Shown here in pieces: positions 27,386-33,293 of a stretch of 33,293 bases of DNA. Both the position numbers and the translations under genes were made by a program. The notes under the pieces are model-generated. The model was given only the letters and a program-made list of their open reading frames with translations. It had not been told where the DNA came from and searched no databases. Position 1 is the first letter of the stretch; the number at the start of each line of letters is the position of its first letter. The DNA is from Chitinophagaceae bacterium (GTDB lineage: Bacteria > Bacteroidota > Bacteroidia > Chitinophagales > Chitinophagaceae): contig CANJJU010000013.1 in the NCBI GenBank assembly GCA_947474815.1, forward strand, positions 1 to 33,293, read 5' to 3'.

Positions 27386-28042
27386 TTAGATGGCCATTTC
27401 TTGTATGTCGCCTTCGATGATAAGTTTGCCTGCAGTTTTGGATTTGATTTCATCAACCGAAACCCCCGGGGCTCTTTCTAATAATTTAAATCCTTGATGG
27501 GTAATTTCCAACACGGCAAGGTCTGTGACTATCTTTTTAACGCACCTTACTCCAGTTAAAGGCAAAGTGCAATCAACAAGTAATTTACTTTCGCCTTTTG
27601 GATTGGTATGCATCATAGCAACAATGATATTCTTAGCACTTGCTACTAAATCCATTGCGCCCCCCATTCCTTTTACCATCTTTCCTGGGATTTTCCAATT
27701 AGCAATGTCTCCGTTTTCACTTACTTCCATCGCTCCTAATACAGTCAAGTCAACTTTACCAGAACGAATCATTCCAAAGCTCAATGCACTATCAAAAAAA
27801 GCAGATCCAGGCAATGTCGTAATTGTTTGTTTGCCTGCATTGATAAGATCGGCGTCCTCTTCTCCTTCGATGGGAAAAGGCCCCATTCCCAATAATCCAT
27901 TTTCACTTTGCAATACCACATTAATACCAGCAGGTATATAATTAGCTACCAATGTAGGAATTCCAATGCCTAAGTTGACATAATAGCCATTCTTTAATTC
28001 TTTCGCAATTCTTTTAGCTATTTGAAATTTATCTAGTGCCAT
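27386..28042 (-). CDS. scoB: 3-oxoacid CoA-transferase subunit B
   Basis: 218 aa; [33 protein letters not shown]. Confidence 0.92.
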   Translation of the reverse strand: MALDKFQIAKRIAKELKNGYYVNLGIGIPTLVANYIPAGINVVLQSENGLLGMGPFPIEGEEDADLINAGKQTITTLPGSAFFDSALSFGMIRSGKVDLTVLGAMEVSENGDIANWKIPGKMVKGMGGAMDLVASAKNIIVAMMHTNPKGESKLLVDCTLPLTGVRCVKKIVTDLAVLEITHQGFKLLERAPGVSVDEIKSKTAGKLIIEGDIQEMAI

Positions 28043-28075
28043 TTTATTTAATTTGAATGATGTCTATAAGAAAAA

Positions 28076-28777
28076 CTACTCAGCAGATTTTCTAACGGTA
28101 AGCTGTTCAATTCTTTTTTCATAATTACTCCCCTTAAAAATCCTATGCACATAAATTCCTGGAGTATGAATTTGATTAGGATCTAATTCACCTGCAGGAA
28201 CCAACTCTTCCACTTCTGCAATGGTAATCTTTCCAGCCATCGCCATTAAGGGATTGAAATTTCTTGCTGTGTCTTTAAAAATAAGATTACCCATTGTATC
28301 ACCTTTCCATGCTTTTACAATTGCATAATCCGCATCAAAGGCCATCTCGAGCAAGTATTCTTTTCCATTAAAATTTCTAACTTCTTTTCCTATGGCTACT
28401 TCAGTACCCACCCCTGCAGGAGTAAAAATCGCCGGTAAGCCATATCCAGCAGCCATACACCTTGTGGCCAAAGTTCCTTGGGGAATTAATTCTACTTCCA
28501 ATTCGCCACTGAGTAACTGCCTTTCAAATTCAGCATTTTCGCCTACATAAGAGGATATCATTTTTTTAACTTGCTTTTGCTGCAACATCAACCCAATACC
28601 AAAATCATCTACCCCCGCATTATTTGAAATACAAGTAAGATTTTTAATCCCTTTTGCAACCAAAGCGGCTATGCAATTTTCGGGAATTCCACACAGGCCA
28701 AATCCACCGAGCATCAAAATTGATCCATCTTTAATATCCTCTGTAGCGTGGGCTGCGTCTTTATATATTTTATTCAT
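28076..28777 (-). CDS. scoA: 3-oxoacid CoA-transferase subunit A
   Basis: 233 aa; ILMLGGFGLCGIPENCI, SNNAGVDDFGIGLML, PAIFTPAGVGTEVAIGKEVRNFNGKEYLLE. Confidence 0.93.
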   Translation of the reverse strand: MNKIYKDAAHATEDIKDGSILMLGGFGLCGIPENCIAALVAKGIKNLTCISNNAGVDDFGIGLMLQQKQVKKMISSYVGENAEFERQLLSGELEVELIPQGTLATRCMAAGYGLPAIFTPAGVGTEVAIGKEVRNFNGKEYLLEMAFDADYAIVKAWKGDTMGNLIFKDTARNFNPLMAMAGKITIAEVEELVPAGELDPNQIHTPGIYVHRIFKGSNYEKRIEQLTVRKSAE

Positions 28778-28783
28778 ATGAAT

Positions 28784-29137
28784 TTATTGGGATTCAAACA
28801 ATTTTACATTCTTTCTTTGAGAGCTGGTTATACTATCAAGAAGAGTTGTCATTAATGCCGGATGAGATGAATAATATTGATAACTTTTGTAAAACTCTTG
28901 TCGGGTGATTTTGTAATGGCGAAAAATAGTTTGTTGCAATTGTATATTCATGAGTGAGTCATCTTGGGTAGAATCCTTCGTTTCATAATCGTTAGAATAA
29001 GCATCCGCTTTAAGGTAATCCCATAAAACGAGTTCCATTTTTTTCTGCGGTATAATACCCGTTGGTACATTGTTGTTATCTGTGCAAGAAATAATAATAA
29101 TGACCCCAATGAGTGTTGGATAAAATAGCTTCCTCAT
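28784..29137 (-). CDS. DUF4296-like lipoprotein
   Basis: 117 aa; lipobox LIGVIIIISCTD; pattern IIPQKKMELVLWDYLKADAY...FRHYKITRQEFYKSYQYYSSHP recalled for DUF4296. Confidence 0.7.
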   Translation of the reverse strand: MRKLFYPTLIGVIIIISCTDNNNVPTGIIPQKKMELVLWDYLKADAYSNDYETKDSTQDDSLMNIQLQQTIFRHYKITRQEFYKSYQYYSSHPALMTTLLDSITSSQRKNVKLFESQ

Positions 29138-30051
29138 TTTAATTCATCTTTATATTTACTAGCGTTGGTAAGATCCAACTTGATTAACAGTGCTGCCACT
29201 TTTGCCTTATCTGGAGGAGCGGCTTTAGAAAAAACCTTGATCAACTCAGTTGACTTTCCTTGAAAAAAGAATTGATTAATCATCGTGTTTGGATTTTCAA
29301 TATTAAACGCATCCAACATATTGATTACGCTTGTTAACGCGATTCGTCCTGCATTTTCATCTGAATAAAATTTATCCATCCCTTGTCGGTAATACTTATA
29401 ATACACATCATGCATAATAGCATATCTAGAGTTGAGCATGTTTTCAACTAGCCAATACCTATTTCGACGTCCATCAAAAGCCTTCCACCCCGTAATATTT
29501 TTACCATCAGGAGCATTGTTTATTATGTTTTGTGCCTTTTGGAAATACATATCTCCCCCATGTGTTGCAAAAGAATCTCCATCAAAGGCAAGAATCATAT
29601 AAGCGTAATAGGCAAAAATTGCCGTTAAATTAGACACCTGAGGATCATTCCCCGTAACGCGATTTTCATTGAATTCTAATTGTTGAAATTCTTGGTATTT
29701 AATGCTGATATTATCGTCTTTGAAATTTATTATCGGCGAGAGATAAGACGTATTGAATATTGGTCGGGCTGATTGAATTGTAAGAGATCCACTGTACACA
29801 TTTGCTTCACTGGTAGATTCGAGATTTAAAAAAAAATTGCACTCTATTTTTTCATTTGCAGCATAGGAATCGTTGGTCCATTTTCGATTATTCAAAAAAC
29901 TATTCAAAGATGTTTGTAAAGTTTGAAATACATTTTTATTTACATTATTGCTTATTCGACTTGTCCCTATTGTAACCCTAGCTTTTAGCTCTTGTGCTTG
30001 CAAGTTCACAGATAAAATACTGAACAGCAATATGAATTTAAATTTATACAT
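29134..30051 (-). CDS. DUF4835 family secreted protein
   Basis: 305 aa; signal peptide, QELKARVTIGTSRI, LTAIFAYYAYMILAFDGDSFATHGGDMYFQKAQNIINNAP; adjacent to coaBC. Confidence 0.85.
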   Translation of the reverse strand: MYKFKFILLFSILSVNLQAQELKARVTIGTSRISNNVNKNVFQTLQTSLNSFLNNRKWTNDSYAANEKIECNFFLNLESTSEANVYSGSLTIQSARPIFNTSYLSPIINFKDDNISIKYQEFQQLEFNENRVTGNDPQVSNLTAIFAYYAYMILAFDGDSFATHGGDMYFQKAQNIINNAPDGKNITGWKAFDGRRNRYWLVENMLNSRYAIMHDVYYKYYRQGMDKFYSDENAGRIALTSVINMLDAFNIENPNTMINQFFFQGKSTELIKVFSKAAPPDKAKVAALLIKLDLTNASKYKDELK

Positions 30052-31237
30052 GCGATAATTTAACTACGTAATTAATTATATCTGCAGCTACCAGCTTCTT
30101 TGATTTGACATCAAAAGCCGTTTGATTTCCCATTTTGTCAAAAATAGTAATTTTATTAGTGGCAGATCCAAATCCGGCACCCGCATCCTTCAAAGAATTC
30201 AATACAATCATGTCAGCATTTTTAGCGGTCAATTTCTTAAGCGCATTTTCCGTTTCGTTATCTGTTTCTAATGCAAAGCCAACTAAAAATTGAGTCGATT
30301 TCTTTTGGGTTCCCAATTCTTTCAATATGTCCTTTGTTTTTTCCAATGACAACACTAGCTCGTTTTCTTGCTTTTTAATTTTACTTGAAGAAGGATCGGT
30401 AATTGTATAATCAGCCACTGCGGCAGACAAAATTGCAATATCTGTATTTGTAAATTCACGTACACAAGCATCATACATTTCTGCAGCAGAAGTAACTTTA
30501 ATCAAATTTAATTCAGCGGGGATAGCTTCCGCAACCGGTCCAGCAACAAGAGTTACCGTGGCCCCCCTTTTTATACATTCTTCTGCCAAGGCTATTCCCA
30601 TTTTTCCGGAGGAGTGATTGCCAATAAAGCGAACTGGATCGATCGCCTCATGCGTAGGGCCTGCTGTGATTAATATTTTTTTTCCTGTTAACTGTTTTTT
30701 TTCTTCAAAAAACTCATTGAGCCAAGTAACAATATTTTCGGGTTCTGCCATTCTACCCGGACCATATAAACCGCTAGCAAGCTCTCCCGTTTCAACTGGA
30801 ATAATGGCATTCCCATAGGAGACGATTTTTTTAATATTTTCCTTTGTTGAATTGTGCAACCACATGTCTTCATCCATTGCAGGAGCGACTACAACGGGAC
30901 AAGTTGCAGAAAGGTAAACAGCAGTTAGTAAATTATCGCAAGTTCCCTGCGCCATTTTAGAAAGCGAATTGCAACTTAAAGGAGCGATAAGCATTACATC
31001 TGCCCATCTTCCCAACATTACATGATTGGCCCAAGAATCATTATCAACTAACTCAGAAAGCACTTCATTTTTAGAAAGCGTAGACAAGGTTAAAGGTGCA
31101 ATGAATTGATGAGCAGAAGGCGTCATGATAACTTTCACTTCAGCACCTGCCTTAATTAATAGCCTAAGCAACACGGCAGACTTATAAGCTGCAATGCTAC
31201 CGGTAATTCCTAAAAGTATTTTTTTTCCTTTCAACAT
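30044..31237 (-). CDS. coaBC: Bifunctional phosphopantothenoylcysteine decarboxylase/phosphopantothenate--cysteine ligase
   Basis: 397 aa; MLKGKKILLGITGSIAAYKSAVLL, PAMDEDMW, ITAGPTHEAIDPVRFIGNHSSGKMGIALAEE. Confidence 0.97.
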   Translation of the reverse strand: MLKGKKILLGITGSIAAYKSAVLLRLLIKAGAEVKVIMTPSAHQFIAPLTLSTLSKNEVLSELVDNDSWANHVMLGRWADVMLIAPLSCNSLSKMAQGTCDNLLTAVYLSATCPVVVAPAMDEDMWLHNSTKENIKKIVSYGNAIIPVETGELASGLYGPGRMAEPENIVTWLNEFFEEKKQLTGKKILITAGPTHEAIDPVRFIGNHSSGKMGIALAEECIKRGATVTLVAGPVAEAIPAELNLIKVTSAAEMYDACVREFTNTDIAILSAAVADYTITDPSSSKIKKQENELVLSLEKTKDILKELGTQKKSTQFLVGFALETDNETENALKKLTAKNADMIVLNSLKDAGAGFGSATNKITIFDKMGNQTAFDVKSKKLVAADIINYVVKLSHV

Positions 31238-31239
31238 AT

Positions 31240-31265
31240 AAAAAGACCCCGCTAGGTGGCGGGGT
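31240..31265 (-). terminator. Terminator-like hairpin immediately upstream of the coaBC start codon
   Basis: Minus strand ACCCCGC-CACCTA-GCGGGGT-CTTTTT; ATG of coaBC at 31237. Confidence 0.7.
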
Positions 31266-31319
31266 TAAAATTATAACAACTATTTTAAAAAGAATATTTA
31301 AAATTTGGGGCAGCTGATA

Positions 31320-31661
31320 TTAACTAAACAAATTCTCGTCATTTCTACGGAAATGTACTTTGTCTTCTAAGAATTCAGTAGTAGCTAATAAAGCAGGATT
31401 GGGCATTCTTTCATATGCACGAGAAATTTCAATTTGCTCTTTGTTTTCGTGGATTTCTTCCAAACTGTCAGTATGACTAGCAAATTCTTCTAGTTTGTTA
31501 TGAAGCTCTTCCTTAATTGTAATATTGATCTGATTAGCTCTTTTTGCTATAACAGCAATAGACTCATATAGATTGCCTGTTTTTTCTTTAATATCAGACA
31601 GTTTCTTAGGCTCTGCAGAGCTACTAGTATTAGTGCTTAGTTGACGACGAATTTTGCTCAT
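31320..31661 (-). CDS. rpoZ: DNA-directed RNA polymerase subunit omega (Bacteroidota-type)
   Basis: 113 aa; GNLYESIAVIAKRANQINITIKEELHNKLEEF...YERMPNPALLATTEFLEDKVHFR; position between bamD and coaBC. Confidence 0.8.
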   Translation of the reverse strand: MSKIRRQLSTNTSSSAEPKKLSDIKEKTGNLYESIAVIAKRANQINITIKEELHNKLEEFASHTDSLEEIHENKEQIEISRAYERMPNPALLATTEFLEDKVHFRRNDENLFS

Positions 31662-32460
31662 TTTTTATAGCTTTTATTTGATTATTACTTAATTCTACAT
31701 ATTTAACTGCATCATTTAGCAGTGCACTCTCTGGAAATCTATCCAAAAAATCTTGATATTCTGTAATTACTTTTTCAAAACGCTCCTCTTGTTTTTCTGC
31801 AACACTCATTTTTGCAAAGCGGTAATAAGATTTCACTACCATCAATTTGTATGAATCTCCAGATAAAGATTCTGGGTAGCTGTTTAGCAAATCTCCGAAT
31901 GCAATAGCGGCTGCTCTAAACTCTCCAAGGTTATAATATAATTCCGCGCCTCTAAATTCTTTCAATTCTAATTTAGCTCTAGATTTATCAATAATTTCCG
32001 TGGCTTCTTTTATTCTTGCAGATTCAGGATGTGTATTAATAAAAGTTTGCATCATCCCCATTGCCTTTACTGTGTTCACTTGCTCTAATTCAAGCTTGGG
32101 GGATTGCTTATAGAAGCAATACGCTCTCATATAATCCACTTCTTCTGCTTTGCTACTATTAGGAAACACTTCTAAATATCCTTTGAAAAGATTTTCGGCA
32201 TCTCTATACAAATCTTCGTAATAAAAGCAATATGCATATTTATAATAAAGATCTTCGAATTTTTGAGTTCCTTTAAAAACAGGAAACAATTCTTCAAATA
32301 ACTGTTGAGCGCTTCTGTATTTTTTCTTAGCAAAATACTCCTCTGCTTTTGCAAGCTTGTATTCGTAGTCTTTGCTTCTTTGAATCTTACTGAATTTATT
32401 ACAAGACGATACTAGGAATAAAGAAAGCAATACAGGCAATAAAATAATTCGTACTCGCAT
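31630..32460 (-). CDS. bamD: Outer membrane protein assembly factor BamD (start corrected from 32472)
   Basis: Lipoprotein signal MRVRIILLPVLLSLFLVSSCNKF; TPR-type repeats (KKYRSAQQLFEELFPVFKGT, DAENLFKGYLEVFPNSSKAEEVDYMRAYCFYK). Confidence 0.9.
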   Translation of the reverse strand: MRVRIILLPVLLSLFLVSSCNKFSKIQRSKDYEYKLAKAEEYFAKKKYRSAQQLFEELFPVFKGTQKFEDLYYKYAYCFYYEDLYRDAENLFKGYLEVFPNSSKAEEVDYMRAYCFYKQSPKLELEQVNTVKAMGMMQTFINTHPESARIKEATEIIDKSRAKLELKEFRGAELYYNLGEFRAAAIAFGDLLNSYPESLSGDSYKLMVVKSYYRFAKMSVAEKQEERFEKVITEYQDFLDRFPESALLNDAVKYVELSNNQIKAIKNEQNSSSTKH

Positions 32461-32469
32461 AAAGAACAG

Positions 32470-32477
32470 CAAAATTA
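32470..32477 (-). promoter_or_regulatory. Bacteroidota -7 element (TAATTTTG) upstream of bamD
   Basis: Exact TAnnTTTG on the minus strand; overlaps the TTG called as start by the ORF track. Confidence 0.5.
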
Positions 32478-32545
32478 ATAGTTTTTCTTCAAAAATGGCT
32501 GTTAAAATGTAAAAGTCTCAAAAACTAGCGTATTGTAGTTATCTA

Positions 32546-32581
32546 AAGCAGAAAGCCCTCTGGTTAGAGGGCTTTCTGCTT
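32546..32581 (-). terminator. Intrinsic terminator of the downstream-edge OmpA gene
   Basis: Perfect 16-bp-arm inverted repeat AAGCAGAAAGCCCTCT-GGTT-AGAGGGCTTTCTGCTT, 18 nt past the stop at 32600. Confidence 0.8.
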
Positions 32582-32599
32582 GAAAGTATTTTAATTCAA

Positions 32600-33293
32600 T
32601 TAGTTAGACTTGATATCAATTGTATCCTTATCTCCACCCCCAACTTCACAGTTAGTAGTGATTCTGTCTTCCGTAATACCTCCTTGACGAACAAGGAAAT
32701 CTTTAGCAGCATCTAATCTTTTCTGGCAAGTTGCCTGAGCTGATTTTGACGCTTCAGGATATCCATTAAGAGTGATGGTACATTTAGGACTTGCTTTCAA
32801 TTTAGCAGCCACTGCACTTAGCATTGCTTTTGCGTCTTTGCTTAAGCTAGCTCCTTTAAATGAAAGACTTGGATAGTCTGATGGACATTCTGCTACTCTT
32901 GGATTTTTGCAACATTCTGGATCTGGGCATTTACCCACTCCATCTGCATTAACAGGCTGACACTCTGTAGGAGTAATCAATTGCTTATCGCTATAATCAG
33001 GAACACCATCGCCATCTGTATCATTAGAAACACCATGAGAATCAACTGGAGCTCCTTCTGGAGTGTTTGGTTCGCGATCTAACTGATCAACAACCCCATC
33101 ACCATCAGCATCATCAAAAGTTTGTTTAGGGAATTTAGTATGTCTTGGATTGTTAATTTCTCCATAAGCATAATCCAAAGGATTTAACCACCAAAGTGGC
33201 TCAACAGATTTTGAACCTAAGTTGAAGTTTAATCCCAATGAAAGATAATTATAAGAATCCCAGTTTGGCGTTAAAGCAGCGTCTCCAAGAGGA
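32600..33293 (-). CDS. OmpA-like outer membrane protein with TSP3 repeats, 5' end truncated by window edge
   Basis: DADGDGVVDQLDREPNTPEGAPVDSHG, DTDGDGVPDYSDKQ (TSP3), then OmpA-like C-domain; reading frame stays open upstream of the listed start to the edge (PLGDAALTPNWDSYNYLSLGLNFNLG). Confidence 0.9.
   Translation of the reverse strand, partial: PLGDAALTPNWDSYNYLSLGLNFNLGSKSVEPLWWLNPLDYAYGEINNPRHTKFPKQTFDDADGDGVVDQLDREPNTPEGAPVDSHGVSNDTDGDGVPDYSDKQLITPTECQPVNADGVGKCPDPECCKNPRVAECPSDYPSLSFKGASLSKDAKAMLSAVAAKLKASPKCTITLNGYPEASKSAQATCQKRLDAAKDFLVRQGGITEDRITTNCEVGGGDKDTIDIKSN

Noticed and set aside
27525-27941. 138-aa plus-strand ORF antisense to scoB
   Set aside because: Shadow ORF of a confidently identified CoA-transferase subunit.
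1-33293. CRISPR arrays, tRNA/rRNA genes, transposases, phage or toxin-antitoxin modules
   Set aside because: No regularly spaced direct repeats, cloverleaf-like sequences or matching protein motifs noticed; intergenic spaces are short. A tRNAscan/Infernal run would settle the RNA genes.

Overview
Chromosomal housekeeping segment of an AT-rich Bacteroidota, most likely Chitinophagaceae-like (inferred from gene content and TAnnTTTG promoters; species not determined). I see no prophage, transposase, CRISPR array, rRNA, tRNA or recognisable defence/secondary-metabolite cluster. Contents: a truncated NAD-dependent epimerase, kdsA, aconitase, a small SET-domain protein, mgtE, glmS, a DUF4954 left-handed beta-helix-like protein, aroQ, carA, the alpha ribosomal operon (infA-rpmJ-rpsM-rpsK-rpsD-rpoA-rplQ), a lipoprotein, an OmpA protein, tgt, a GT2, rsmG, an M1 peptidase, rsmI, purS, pssA, an aminopeptidase P, pckA, scoAB, DUF4296/DUF4835 proteins, coaBC, rpoZ, bamD and an edge-truncated OmpA/TSP3 protein. 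The ORF track misses rpmJ and the two edge-truncated genes, and appears to start infA, tgt and bamD too far upstream. No new multi-gene system is convincingly visible. The best leads are non-coding: (1) two octamer-periodic (GTTKAGNN) inverted-repeat elements flanking aconitase; (2) four GCTAAT/ATTAGC hexamers at 21/23/23-bp spacing upstream of pckA; (3) a terminator-like hairpin ending 8 nt before the coaBC start codon; (4) structured intergenic RNAs inside the alpha operon; (5) TAnnTTTG promoters so close to start codons that leaderless mRNAs are predicted.
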